A DNA stretch of 64,000 bases from assembly GCA_011037195.1 (NCBI GenBank), contig JAAEAF010000373.1, positions 124,001 through 188,000 on the forward strand. The letters run 5' to 3'. This document shows positions 13,401-28,400 of this stretch, piece after piece (the stretch's first letter is position 1; each line of letters opens with the position of its first letter). The DNA is from Triatoma infestans (lineage: Eukaryota > Arthropoda > Insecta > Hemiptera > Reduviidae). The notes under the pieces were generated by a model. The model was given only the letters and a program-made list of their open reading frames with translations. It had not been told where the DNA came from and did not search any database. A program made the position numbers and the translations under genes.

Positions 13401-16400
13401 TACCCCTGACTCATTGCCTTTACTGGGAGCCTCTCTGATAAGTCGCTACGTATGCTGCGGGGCAATTACACTAAACTATTAATTAATTGTTGTGGTGGTA
13501 GCTATTAATTAACGTGTAACAAATAATCTCAGGTATTTTATCCGTCGTAGCATGCATATTGATTTTGTTTCTGATCGGTTTCGGATTTTCATCCATCGTC
13601 AGAGCAGCCAAGCGAATTTTCACCAAGTTCGTGTTCGAGAGTTCACTTCAACTAATGTTTCTGTTAAATTCACAATTGGTGGTTTGTTGGTAACAGAAAC
13701 ATTAGTTGAAGTGAACTCTTTACACAAACTTTAGTGAATTTGCTCTGACGATAGATGAAAATCCGAAACCGGTCAGGAACAGAATCAATATGCATGCTAT
13801 GACGGATAAAATACCAGATGTTATCCAGCAATGCGGACCCACCCGAGCTCTCATTTAGAGAGCCTGCAATGGTTCAATACTGGTAATGAGTAGGCGGCAG
13901 CTGGTTTTAAATCGTGAGGCTAATCGGCTAATCTCTGAAACAAAAAATAGCGAAAAGAAAATAATTTTTCAAAATTATATGATCTAAGGGTCAAATAATA
14001 TACATCAAGCTTAACGCCGTAGGATCACTTTTGAATTCTTCCCGCAATATCCCATATACTTGAAAAAGAGAATATGATCCGAAATTAAGTTAAATGGACG
14101 AGTCAAGCTATTTTAATCCTATAATTATCACTAAATTACAGTGACTCGTCTGAATAAAATTGACGTTATGTTACAGGTGAGGTCGAGTTAATTGCTACAA
14201 TGGTAGTTCAGGAGTTCATTTAAGAAATAAGGAGTTGATTTTTATTGCTACCGTGGTTTTTATTTTGCTTTAATAAATTTTAAAAAATCGGTATTAAGCA
14301 TACGCGCACACAATTCTTTTTTTTACAGCAATTCTTCAATTTTATTTGAAAATTTTCATCAAATACGCAATTTGTTACTAAACATTTGTTTGATATATCA
14401 CTATTATGAATATTAAAAATAAATATAGGCAGTGGGCAGCTGTATATTTTACTTGGTTCATAGGACAAGAGCTACCTCAAAGTGAATTTAGTGTGAACAG
14501 TAATTCTACGATTCCATCAATCCCAAACAAAATTCAAAGCGGCAGTTCTGATTCATGCCTAATTTTTTTTGATCAATGGGAATTCCCTGAAATCAATGAA
14601 AATATAACCCAATTAATGCTAAGATATAATAAGCATATATGCAGTCAGAATAGGAATTCATAGCAGGCGCTTTGTAGATTCTGCAAGGCTGAGGAAGGAA
14701 CCCCGGTACACATCCTCTGTGTGTGTCGGCCTGATGAGGACAAGGTTTCTTCAACTAGGAATAAGCATCCCCGAAGCCATGAGCTTCATAACGGAGCTGC
14801 TTTCAGCTTTGCTAGGCTTGATTAAGGGCTGAAGGATATACTATAATCATATGGGATCCACATCAGACCTCTAGTGTAGCGATGGAACGAGGCTCGCCTC
14901 CTATATTAATCTAAGCATATAAGTAGTTAGCATTCCAATTTAAAAATCGTTGGAAGAGAGAAAATCACTAAACACTCAGATATCCTTTCGGCAATGTCGC
15001 ATTTCCACATAGATTTTCTTCAACTTTGAATTCTAGCAACGTATTAAAACACAACTGGAGTACCGTAATGGTTTTGAACTGGCACTTTATAGGGGAAAGC
15101 TTAAAGTTCCCAAAATCTCCCAAAATTTCTATTTCCAGAAAAAAGTTTCAAACAAAAATGACAAGCCTGAGTTTATATTCGAATTTTCTTAGCGTTTTCG
15201 ATACAATTGAGAAAAACGTAACAAAAACACGATCCAGTAAAGTTTCCTTACAGTTTATTAGATTCTGATCGAAAACTTCCTATCGAAACCCCTGTTGTGT
15301 ACCTAAACGAAATATCAACTTCGAGCTTCTACAATTACATAGCTACTGTTTATCACATAGAAACACATTAAGATTGTGTGTGAAATGTTAAAAACATTTA
15401 ATTTGTATTCAGTATTCTTCAACAAATGTAAAACCAATTTCTGCAATTTGACCTGGTCGCAATACGTCCTATACAACATTAAAAGAAACAAATAATGGTA
15501 GAATCAATGAACCAACCTGAAGCAAATGTGGACGCTAATAAACGATTGATTATACAACTCTTCAAAAATGTTGATTTTCATAATGATCCTGTCTTTAAAG
15601 CTGTTTAACAGACACTAAAGATAAATCTTTGTCACAAAATTGGAGACGAGAAAAGACCAGCTAAACGGGGCAGATTCTTAATGAAGCGCGAAGGCTTGCA
15701 CGTGTTTCTTCTCGCATCAAAGACAATGTTCTAGCTATTTGATTACATGGGTTAATAAAATAAACGGATAGCAATAAAAATTAAAATGAGATAAAAAAAA
15801 TGCGATTGTAGTTGCATTTTGACTCGAAAAAAATATTGATCATCTTATTAAGCATTACAACGAATATAAATATTTAAACTTTCCACTTTGTAACTTTAAC
15901 AGAATGTTTGAAATACCTCCATGTTTAGAAGAATAAAAATCCTAACGTTATGTGATAACAATCCAGACAATTTTAAACGCAAACCAATGTTTCACTCAAA
16001 ATAAATCATAATATATGTGTATTTTATATATATAATATTATATAATAAAAGAAGCTAAAACAAATTTCTAAAAAACTTAAGACAACATTATAAAAAATAA
16101 TAAATACATAATACTTAAGTTAAACCTATGACTTAATGTACTGAGATAAAATAAAAAAATCTAATAAGTCAAGCAAACCAACCCCATCACCAAAGTAAGA
16201 GACGCATACAAGCAGTGGGAATTAGTAAAGCAGTGAAATAAAATTAATCAATTAAAAAAAATAAAAAATAAAAGAAAGAAGGAATCTGTAACAGTTATAT
16301 CTATTAATTCAAAATATAATATTTAATTATTTTTCTATTACAAATTCCTTGGTTATAAAATCAATTTTGGGAAAACAGAAAATTGGTCAACTACATACTT

Positions 16401-19400
16401 TCCATCATGCTTCTGACCCTACTTTGTAAAAGTCCAGAATGTGTTGCTGGTGTACCTCTCAAACGTTTCGCTTTATCTAGACAAAACAACTAAAACTCTC
16501 AACAAAGCTGGTGTGATTAAAAGCTAATGATAGAAAGGATTACTGTAAAACATAATTACAACATAAAAAGACAGGGTCACAAAGTGATTTAATAATATTA
16601 AATGAAGAAGGACATTTTAAAAATGAATTATTTGGGAAATAAAAACAAAAAAATCCTGGAAAGAGTACGATATACGGTTTTATATCTTAATTAATAAATG
16701 AATTATAATTTACACATGTATTACGATGCCTTATGAAGTAACAAAGTCGCTGAAAAAAAAAATATATATACATGTTTATCAAAATTCAAATGATGATATA
16801 ATTAAAATGATACCCAAAATGAAAAGAAAATAATCTTAAATACCATAAAAATAAAAACATGACGGCACCATTTATAAGTAGTAAGCAAATTTGTCAATTG
16901 TTATTACAAAATATCGTGAAAAATCATTTAAATTTTCATTTTGAGAATGAATGAAAGCTGGTCAACTACATAAATGTTACGGATAATCTAATTAATCGTT
17001 TTTATTCCCTAGAAGTGTTATAAAATTGATGTTGAAATTGATCAGAAGAAAGAAGATTTTTTAAATTTTCACAGACTTTTCAGCAAATTTAATATTCAAA
17101 TTTGTCTTGAGATTCCGAATAAATATTATTTAACTCGATGTTAATTAGTCGGACACGTCATGATGATAGATCCTCAAGTTAAATAATTTATGAAGAACTT
17201 TTACAACAATATTTGTTCTGAAGGAAGCCAATATATTTATCGAAACTTTGGCCAAAAAAAATTGAAAAATATTTTATCTTCTGACCAAGCTGGACATCAA
17301 TTTTATAACAGTAAATACAGCGCACAAAAAAAACATCAAACTTTGTTAAGACTGATTTATTGTTTGATATGCAGCTAAACAAAAACGAAAAATACTGTAA
17401 AATTGGTGTGAGAATCGGACACAAAAAGCTAAAATCGGATTATTTTATTCTTTCTTTAGGCTGTAAAAAAGCCTAATTGTAAATCTAACGGAGGAATAAA
17501 AAAAAATAGAGTAATCTCAATTTATTTAGACGAGCTTAACATCCAGCCTGAAATCGTCACACAGGATTTTATTTCGCAAGAGTAAATCATTCTTAAGAAT
17601 ACATTTCATTTGCTTCATGAGATAAATAAAGTTATATATTAAACAAATACTTCAAAGGGCGATGATTATTGATCAGATTTTTTCTAGCTCTGCGGACCTA
17701 ATCACAAAGCAACTTGATTATTGTATTTTAATCTTTAAAAATAAAGCTGCCAAGAAACATCAGAGACACTCTCCTTAAAACATTTCCTATCCCTGAGTGA
17801 TAATTTTTGTTCAAACTTGAAATTTGTACATACATTAATATGCGCTTGTCTTTCATAAAGAACGTGGCAAGCTGGGACATTATGATCCCTCAAAAGAGGA
17901 TCCCCAAATATCAATGTTCTCCTCAAAAAAAGGTAAAATTAAAAATACATACCAATATCAATGTTGTGCAGTGCACTATGTACGAACTTTAAAGAAAATG
18001 ATGGAAGTCATTTTTGAGAAAGTTAGACACTAAAAGAAAAGTCAGTAAAAATGGTCTCTTTATGTTTTGTTTCTTGGGTGCTTGGGCATTCAGAACTTAT
18101 GGGAAAAAAGGTGCTGCATTTTCAATCCAAGGCGATTTCGTCCTTCTCTAGAGATCTCAATCACAGCCCTCGACGATCAAGCGGCTTTCAAGTGCCTCAT
18201 AAATGCGGCCATGACTATTTGAATTGGAATTGTCATCACCAATAGAGCGGTTATATTGGCAGATTAACCAATTCCCTTTCAATCCGTTGGTAATGCATGA
18301 AATACAAAATTTGAGCTTTCGGAGATACCAACATTATTCAAATGAAATTCTATTCTCAACGGCATAGGTATTACCAAGAAGCTAGGCATTCGTCTCCCAG
18401 TTGATTAGTTGATATTTCTATACATATAAATCGCATCTGTCAAGAAACATTTAAGCATTTGATTTTTCAACATAAAAAGAAGCTTTTCAATTGCACAAAA
18501 TTGCAATTATTGGTTTTAAGTATAGCTATGTATTATAAAGTTAGTTACTGCATTTATTTCTATTCAATGTTATCTACATATATGCACCATATTCATATGG
18601 TAAATTAATAAATAAATTAATATATTTATCTGATAAATCCTCTTTAAATAATTTTGAATTATAATTAAGAAAAAGGCCGGAAAATCCATGGAACCATATA
18701 TTTGGGAAATATCGCCAAGAAAAACTATGCAGTTTGAAAAAAAATACCATAAACAAATTTAATAAATTGGTCTATAAATCTGAGAAACAACCAATTTTTG
18801 ACAAGCTACTGCACAATTTTTAATGATTTGATAATGAGGAGATAATGCTCGAAATGTTTCTTATCAAATATGGATTATATTTAAAGATCAATAAATCAAG
18901 TGGTATAAATAAATGCCTTGCTACTATCCATTATTGAGTTTTTCTTTTTTGAGTTTGCTGTTCACTCATACAAAACTCAAGTCTCAAACAACATTCAATC
19001 ACTCAAATGAAAAAATAAGAAGGAATAAAATATATATAAAAAAAATAATAAGAGCTCCATGTAATTCCGAATTGCTATCATTGATCTCCATATTTTCAAA
19101 TATCAAATTCACTGGCACAAGCGATAAAAACGACTTACTACTGATTAGATTTTTTTTTCTTTTTTCAAGTTAATTCTGCTTTATACTTCCAATTCAAAGA
19201 AGTTTTAATAATTTAATTAGCAACAGCACAGAAACACTGGATTTTTACAATTAATAAATGGATTTTTCTTAATTTCGTGCACCTTTTAGAAGTCTTTAAT
19301 TTTTTACCATTAAAAAAAAAAAGTGAGAAATAAAGCTGTATTTATTAAAAGCAACAGAAAAAAAAAAAAATGATATGATGAGGATTAAATGAATTTCTGA

Positions 19401-22400
19401 TTATTACAATAAATATTATAATGAACCAATGTCGTTTTTGACAACACAGGAGGATGAAACAGGTTTAATTCCACTTACCAAATGAATAATGACTGTAAAG
19501 TAGTTCTGGCGGTGTACGTTCATCCAAGTCAGCTGATGATATCCCCAATGGATCCAGTTTAGCAATGTGATGTCCACGGATCTGAACACAATATTAGTAA
19601 CCACCAAACCAATCTACAAAAGCCACTCACACAACAAACTACAATGAAAATTGAAAGAAAAAGACAAAAAAAAAAAAAAAAAAAAAACTGCCAGAAAAAT
19701 AGTAATAATAAATAAAAAGATACCACTCATCCATTTTTTTTTTTCGCTTCATAAGAAAATGGCATCCCTTCGCTAAAAGCACTATATTTTTGTTAATAAT
19801 TATATTATTTTTATATTGTTAATCAACAAAAAAAAAAAAAAAAAAACTTATATTTTTTGTGTTATTTCAAATTAGGGATAGCTGGTGGATAATCCAACAA
19901 AGGAACTATCTTCATTTTTACTCATTACATTTTTTAATTTCTTTTTAATTTCTACAGTAGGAAGATTTTATAAGCAGACAGTGGTGATATTATTAGCAGC
20001 GCAATTAATTAATTTGTGTAATAAATATATGCGAGCAGAGAGTAACATGCGACAAACATGCTTCCATACATTTAAAAAAAAAAAAGTTGACACCGTATTA
20101 GGATTTTCTATGTTACCATAGTCAGCAATATAAATTTCTTTAAAATATTCATTGACTATTTATACAATAAGAATACCTGTCCACAATACCTAACCTGGTA
20201 TGTGGCCGTTAAGCCGTGAAAACTATTCACTATTTCTACTATACAATGAGTATGTACATAATATATACAATAAGAATAATAATAGTTTATTTTTATTATT
20301 TTTTTTTTTTTTTTGGTAGATGGACTACACTTGATATTTTCTTTAGAATAGAGAACTTGAAAGAGTTATTAAAATGTCATTCATAATTATGAAGTGCTAT
20401 ATTATTACTGTATAACTTAGTTTTCACAATATTGTCTAGTATGTTAAATTAACTACAGTCTGAACTACAAATTTAACAGCATAAATGAATGAAAATTTAC
20501 AAACTCATTAGAAAAAAATCCCTCTCAAATCATATTTGTTTCAAACTGTTCTGGCAAAAAATCTGGTGGGAAAACTCTCATACGACTTCCTCTAATTACA
20601 ATTCTTATAGTTCTAGTTGATAAACTTTCTTCAAACTCGGAATTGCAGCCAAAAAAAAATTAATTTTCATTAACATTTTATAGGCGGTGGAACCGTAGAG
20701 TACATTAAAATGACATAAAACCACAGAGAATCACATATTAGAAAATTCACATTTTCATTCAATCGATTTTTCCTGAACCCGAAATTCTAGCAATATACAT
20801 ATTTAATTCTCATTAAAATATTACAGGTGGAAGTCCCGTATCATATCCTGAAACTTTTTAGAAAGTCCGAAAAAAAATCGCAAAAAAAAAATGAATTGAA
20901 AAATTGAAATTGAAAAATCCAATTAAGTAAGACGGAATTTACAAAAGAGAAATTTTAATAGATAATTTCCTATTGGATCCCATGGTGATACCACCCCTAA
21001 ACAGATTATGTCAAATTTAAATTCAAATTTCCTGCGATTTTTCATTTATTCCATTTTCTGAAAACCATTTCTTCAAACTCAGGGGACCTCAAACTGTGTA
21101 TTTCCATTGAAAATTGAATTTCGAAAATTTGACACAAAAGTAAAAAAAATTTGATTCCTCAATGGAATATTAAATTTGAGCTTACTGCATGCAATTCTTG
21201 ATTTCTGAGATATTTTATTTACTGTATTAAGATAAATTTTTTAATTTTTATTATTAAGATAAATTTGTCCCGAATGATGATGAGTGTGAAGTGGAGTTCA
21301 ACAGTTCTATAGTTTGGAAATGACTGTCTCTAGTTACTATTAAAATAATCCAATTTTGAAATTATAACATTTGAATACCTCCATGACCGTATCTTTCCAA
21401 ATTTTTAAATTTTTACTACTAAATGTAGAAATAAAATAACTGCGGGCATTGATAAAAGTAATCAATTATACTGGAAGATTTTGTTTTAAGTCAGAAGAAA
21501 TTTTACAGTACTTAAATTTAGGAATCAAATTTAAAATTTCGGATACTAAAAAAAAAAATATGAAGTGTTCCAAGAACTTTTTATAGCCTTTTATAAATAA
21601 GCAAAGCTAACAAGGAATTTTAGATTAAATGTACATGTGGTTTTTACAAACAATTACTTAAATATTTGTTATTATAAATAACAAAGAAGCACATATAAAT
21701 TCACCAAAATAAATAAATAAAATCTTACATTGCTGACTATGATTTGAAAAAATAAAACAAAACAAAAATTAAGATCATGGTGATGGGGTTTGGGGCTGTC
21801 TTACCAAGCATGTGATCCCTGACAACAACTTCATGTGGTCGTCCTTTCCGGTCATGAAAGTGAGAATGTAGATCAGCATACATGATGGCCAGTGGGTCCA
21901 GCTCGGCTACCAGGTGCCCCCGCGCCTAACCGACACATAATAACATGTGTTCGGTCCATATTTCTTTTTTTGAGTTTTATCCGAATACAATTTTTACACA
22001 CTTCTAATTCTTGTGCGGATATTCTTAAGTACAAGGGAGAGGTGAGGATTAGAATATTTTTTTAAACATAAATTAAATACTTAACACAGTAAAACAATGT
22101 TATATACATCGCTTATTTTTCATAAATTGTTGTGATTTAAAAAAAAAACAGCTCTACAAAAAAGAGTGTTATTAAAGCAGCCCACTTGTTTAATTTTTTT
22201 CCTCTTTCAAACAATCTAATTTCTGTACAAACAGGAATATATCCAAATACATAGAAAATCCCAGCCAAACTCATGCAAAAATTTAATACCTTAAATCAAT
22301 ACAAATAATTCCACCTTCCGGCTAATCCAATCTGGAAAAACTGAAATATATATAAATATATTAAAACCAAAACTACTTTTCCAAACCACGTTTATAAATC

Positions 22401-25400
22401 TTATCGCAGTGATGCACAACCGATGGGCTCTCTAATAAATTAATTTAATTTTGTTTAAAACAATTTACGAAAAAAAAAATCTAGATGTAGATTCTTGTAG
22501 AGTGAATTGATGTTATGGACTCCGCAGACAATAAGAGAAAAGAAAAAAATGAAGGATAAGTCCCTGCCAAACTTTTGTTTATTTTCACAACCGTTTTCTA
22601 TGTTTACTGAATCATCTTTAAAGCCAACAGAAGATTACTTTAATTAAAAAAATTAAACTGATAACAAAAATAAAAATAGATTTAGGAACAAATTAATAAT
22701 AAATATAAACCTGAATTAACAGTACATAAGTAAAAAAAATTAATTCAAAAATAATTATAAATTATAATTACTAAAATTTTATTAATATTGTTAAATCAGT
22801 TGTTAACAAAAGTTAACTATTGATTTTCCAATAAAGATTTCATTTATAGACATTTCAACGAAATTATATAATTAATTTTTAAATCAATTTACTTGTATGT
22901 TGTAATTCAGAAATATATCTACTATTATTTATTTGGTTGCAATTCTAGTTTTTACTTTTGTGTTATTTTATCAATTTTATTTTTTAATTGTAATAAAATC
23001 GTTGGCTCTGAAGATGGTACAGTATCCTTATGGTACTGACTCGATGTATCCTTTTTTTCTACTAAAAAAAAAAAAATTATTTTGAAACATAATGACTCTA
23101 CCAAGCCTCAGTGAAGTAGTTGAAACAGGGACATATGGCCGGTTTGTTTGAATTCAATGGCCAATACAGATTGCCAGAGCCCTTCGCAAAATTTCTAAAT
23201 TAACAAGAAAGATGATATGATAATATATTACATGTAATCATTTTACAATATAATACTCCTAAAATAAATACAAATATATGGTGTAATACACATTCACATG
23301 ACTTTCTCTAAATGCAATTTTAATTAAACATTATTTTAAAGATTAAATTTTCTCTAATTGTTTAGTTGCCATCAAAAGTTACAGAATGTTTCATGAATGT
23401 AGTAATGAAACGTTTCATTAAAACTGTATTTTTATAGTCATTATGATATGTGAAGTTTGAAGGAAATCGTTAAGAGCTGTTTTCACAAAAAAAAAAAAAT
23501 AATAATAATTCACTCAGTAGCGTACTTTGCTTGATGATTTTCTTCAATCTTACATTTGTACAAAACTAGTTACCCTTATATATGTATATATATGTATGTA
23601 GGTGCAGGAATTGTACAATTTAAAGATGTATGACAAAATTTAACATCACAGCACTCCCACGAACCTGCCTATGGAAATAGAAAGTTCTTGACAATGTTTC
23701 AAATACAAGTTTTTGACCATTATATTATCTGTAATTGATAAGCTTATCCTTATTACCTTTTCTTATAACTTGATTTACAAACTAATGTACAATTGAAATT
23801 TTTATTTCAAGGGTTTAAGATAAACCAGTTTTATTAGTGCGCAAATAATGAGGCTTGCTGATCGTGAATAAACTTGAAGAATCTTACACAATACTTATTT
23901 ACGAATAAATAAATTACTATAATTCACAAATGATTACTTAAGATAATGGACAACACAATATAATGAACACAAAGTTGTGAAGAGAAAAAAATCAATCTGG
24001 TGTGAAATATCACACTTTTTCATATTTCAATTTACATAATTTTAAATCACAAATTTTCTTCAAATATAATTTTTGACTAAATGTTTAGTTATCTTCAATA
24101 ATATAAAGGTGGGAAATACCCTAAACTTGATTTACAAACTAATTCCTTCCTTTTTTCTTCCAGTTTCCACCCTATTAGCAATTTAGTCAGAAAAAATAAC
24201 AAAACTGATAATCTTTGTACTTGTAGTTAGTATACCAAATTTAACGAAACCTGTCTTTTTGTGAAACAGAAAAGTAAAAAATTTCCATTCAACCGATTTC
24301 TTCAAACTCAGAATTTTGGCAATCCATTAAATCCTTTATTATTTTATAAGATGATAGAAATTTAGGTTATATACACACAAAAAAACCTAACGTCATCTAC
24401 TCCAGAATCCTGGTAAAATGCATTTTCTCAAAAAATATTTTAAATAAATGTCATCGACATCATACAGGTGTATAATCAGTTTAAAGAACACTGGACTCCC
24501 ATAAGGAGGTCTAGGGTTCGAGTCCGGCTGTGCTGTCCTTTGGATTTTCTCTTCCTAACAGCCTCTACAGCTCTTATCAAGCTGGCTAGTTTGTCTGTAA
24601 TGAAAACACAATCCGGAGGCCGGCAGTGCACTGAGAAGGCTCCGGGCGTCAATGACCTTAGATGTTGACGCGCCTTAAATTAAAAAAAAATTAAAGTTTA
24701 AAGAAAATCATTGGAGCCATTTTTGAGAGAATCGTAGAAAACTGAAAAATCCATTTAGTTAAATATATTTGAACAAAAACTCAAACTGTCGAATCTTCTG
24801 AAAATCCGAAATATCAGTTTTCTATCCTGAATTATTTCCAGAAATGTTTGTAGAGCTAATATTAATATTAGCTGCCAAATGTCGTCCTGATCCTATACTT
24901 TATCGTTTTCGTTGCCGGGTTCGTTCATATTTCCTTTTTTCTTTAATATTGAAGTCCATGTTTTCACTTCGTACAGAAGAATTTTCATCTTACCAAGGTT
25001 TTTATTAATCAGAAGCTGCACTCGACATTGACATCACTTCTCCCTTCTTCTAGACCTCCTCCCAATTTCTCTTATCATCGATCTTTATTTGCAGCAAATT
25101 CCTAACTATACTTATGTCTATGTACCATGTTTTATCTGCTTTTCATATATATATGCATTTTCATTAATATCTAAATCCATTAAGACATTTTCTTTTTTCA
25201 TTGATTAAATCCACCTTTTAATAATTTCCATCGAAAACAATTTGTTCTACAATCTACTAGTGAAACGGAAAAAAAGCTGTAGTATTGATGATTATGGAAT
25301 CGTTGTTTAGTTCCAAATTTGGCGTTTTAAACAGTATTATTATTTCCTTAATGCGTCCTTTTAGGTTATGCATCACTGGACTATCGCGATAAAGAAAGAT

Positions 25401-28400
25401 TAAATCTCTCTCATTTGTAATAGAATTTCTGTTTTATTGATTCGATAAAGCTATAAACAAGCAGATTCAAGCTGAAGAATGGCAATATCCAATGTATATT
25501 GTAAGGCTGCTTAAGACCAAACGAAAAGAGTTTTTATTTATTTTGTAGACAGCATTTATTTATTCTTGAAGATTTTATTTGCAATTTTGGGTTAAAAATA
25601 TTATAGGACTGGCCAGAATCAATCCAACGATTGAAATATATTTTTTCCGTTTTTGGAAGTACTGATCTTATATTAAAAAATAAAAACTATTATTATTAAG
25701 ACTAATAACTCTATAGAAAGAAAATATACATTCATTTAAACAAAATTTAGCGTAAATCAAGCTATCAATTTATTGTACACTATTACTTTAAGCTGCCCCG
25801 AAAAATCTATCTTTAAATAAACCATTTAGAATTTCTCTTATTTAGAGAAAATTGAAAGAAATTATATTCATACATTAAAAACAAAAAAAAAACATTTTAA
25901 CTTGTTTAAAAAAACTCTTTTAAAAACTATTAATTTAGAAATGGTAATCATACTTAATTTGGGCATTAATTGGTAAATATCGTTTATGATAATATATTCG
26001 AAGCCCTTTTCCACTACGTTTCTCACTCAGTAACATAGTTGAACTAGAAAAAAATTACTTATTGTAACGACTCCAAATGTTTTTGATTTCAAAAAACAAA
26101 TAAAATATTAACAACATTGTTAGAATAGTGCAAACACGAACTAATAAAAGATATTTTCTTTTGTAAGAACAATGATAATTTTTAAAAATATACAATAAAT
26201 ATAATTACCAAAATATCATAATATGTAAATTTATATTACAAAATATAATCCTGTATTATAAAATTGGTTTTTATAATATTCGTTCATGAACTGATATGAC
26301 TAATTAAAATTAAATCAATAAACATTGCTGCTAATCAGTGAACGAAAAGAAATAAATAAAAAAAACAAACAATAAAATTGCACATTTCAAAGTAATTAAC
26401 TATATATTATATACATATAGTTAATTAAATATTGCTATATTTTTTTTAATTGTAATTAAAAAAACAAATATACCTCACTTCTCCCTTAACTTACTTCTTT
26501 CCAATTTTAGACTATTATATAAATATGAATTAGATTGCTTTTTTAAAGAAAATGGTGAGATTTGATCAGCAAAGTACAAGGAATAAGAAATATAAAAAAC
26601 TAGTATTCTACTTTACTTAAACTATAATATTACTAAAGTGCACAAGCAATAAATGCATGATTAAAAGATAACTGTTAGAAAAGAAAGTAATAAATCGTTA
26701 ATTAAAAAAAAAAAAAGAATTACAATTAGTAATTATTATTTTTTTAATTATAAACAGTAATTTACTGCATTTTTTTTTTTTTAATGATAACAAATAAAGA
26801 TCAAAAGTCAAGCATCATGCTACAATAAATTAAGGGGAGATATGTAATCATTAAATAATCCAAAACTTAATGTCTCACTATTATAAATATATTTGTGGTA
26901 GTAAAAGTTAAATGTAATTCTGTCAATTTAATTGTATAATTCATAAGAATATAGCTTTTTTATTCTTGGACAAAAAATGTTTATTTAATCTTGCCATTAA
27001 GGAAAATCCTATATTACTGATAAGAATAATTTTTTGTTTACATTTATTATTAAGATAAAAAACATAATTTTGCGGCCAGACGACTACAACAAACGGTTCA
27101 CTTAAAACCAAATATTTCAGTGAATATAATTAATGTTTTAAAATTATTATTAAGAGCGTTCAAAAAAAAAAAAAAAAATTAGAATAAGTTCACTGAAAGG
27201 AAAAATTAATATAACAAAATATACAAATTTTGAAAATAATGAGGGTACTGAAAAATTTATTAGCATGCGCACTGTAAGTAACTAAGTCGAAATATATCAC
27301 ATGCAACTTCAAGTCATCATCATGCAAATGGGAATCAAATTTATTTTATGAGATTTAGAATTTTTTATACGCACCGATAGGTGCTTAAAAAACAAAAAAT
27401 AAAAGAAATCAATTTGCAAATTTCAATTAAAATTTCAGTTAACACATTTTCTGCTATTTTATAATATGTTTACGCGTTCCAAAAATAACTCTGTAATTAA
27501 CATGGTTGTGTGACAGAACAAGCTGTTTATCTCATAACGAAATAGTTAATAACTTGAACACTCCTTAATTTTCAGACGATTAAAAAAAAATAATCATTAA
27601 TCATAAAATAGAAAAATAAATGCTTTTTCTTAGATTAAATATATAATAAAATATTACTAATGGTACTAGGTGGGTTTAACAAAAGTCTGTACGTTTTCAT
27701 ACTTTATTTTAAAAGAATTATTTTACTATATTAAGCTGACTCTTCAGATTAAAGGCGGAATCCATCATTAATTCAATGTTCCTTCGCTATCACGAAGAAC
27801 TTTGGAGTTTATCCAATTTCTAGTCCACCTCGGTTGGATATCTTTTACCCACAACCCAGATGGACCTACGCGGAAGGATGATAATCAAAAGAGATCTAAA
27901 TCTGTGATATATTGCTGGATTAGAAGGAGTCTAAATCGCCAAGTTTTTTTGAGCCGTCTGACGTGAAGTGTGCTTTGATTTATTCTACTTTAGCCAGAAA
28001 GATCCATTCCTTCTGTCCATAGAAGAAAACTCTTCAGCTAAGATTGACAGCGCTCGAAATCATAAGTATAGATCGAAGTTATGGCATGATTATCCGTGAG
28101 TCAACAAAAATAAACTAAATCCACATAATGCTACCAAAAGCTTGGTATAAATCACTTTCTTTTTTTAAATCTAATCCTAGAGAGAACTATATATATGTTG
28201 ATGGTTAGGTGTTAATGGTCCAACTTATGTTTGATAATTATAATTGTTAAAATAAACCCATTTTCCTTTACAAATGGTGACTCATATGATAAAACGCTAC
28301 TCACTTAGGGGTTCTAGGAAATGACTTACAAAAATCTATCCTGTGCTTGTTAGGTTACAACATTGTCGTTCGATTATGTAGGAATTGGCACTATAGTCTA

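Larger units (their letters stand above)
13532..13840. mobile_element. Foldback element, copy 1, derived from a Penelope-like terminus
   Basis: The left arm (13532 to about 13667) and right arm (about 13690-13815) are inverted copies of each other around a spacer of about 23 bp. Shared blocks include GGTATTTTATCCGTC, GCATGCATATTGATT, GGTTTCGGATTTTCATC and AGTTCACTTCAAC. The right side continues with GATGTTATCCAGCAATGCGG, which resembles the Penelope-like tail near 31700 (GATGCTTTCCAGCTCTGCGG). Both arms contain a hammerhead-type core, described separately. The same element recurs in RPS19 intron 3. No target-site duplication could be identified here, and the element encodes no protein. Confidence 0.8.
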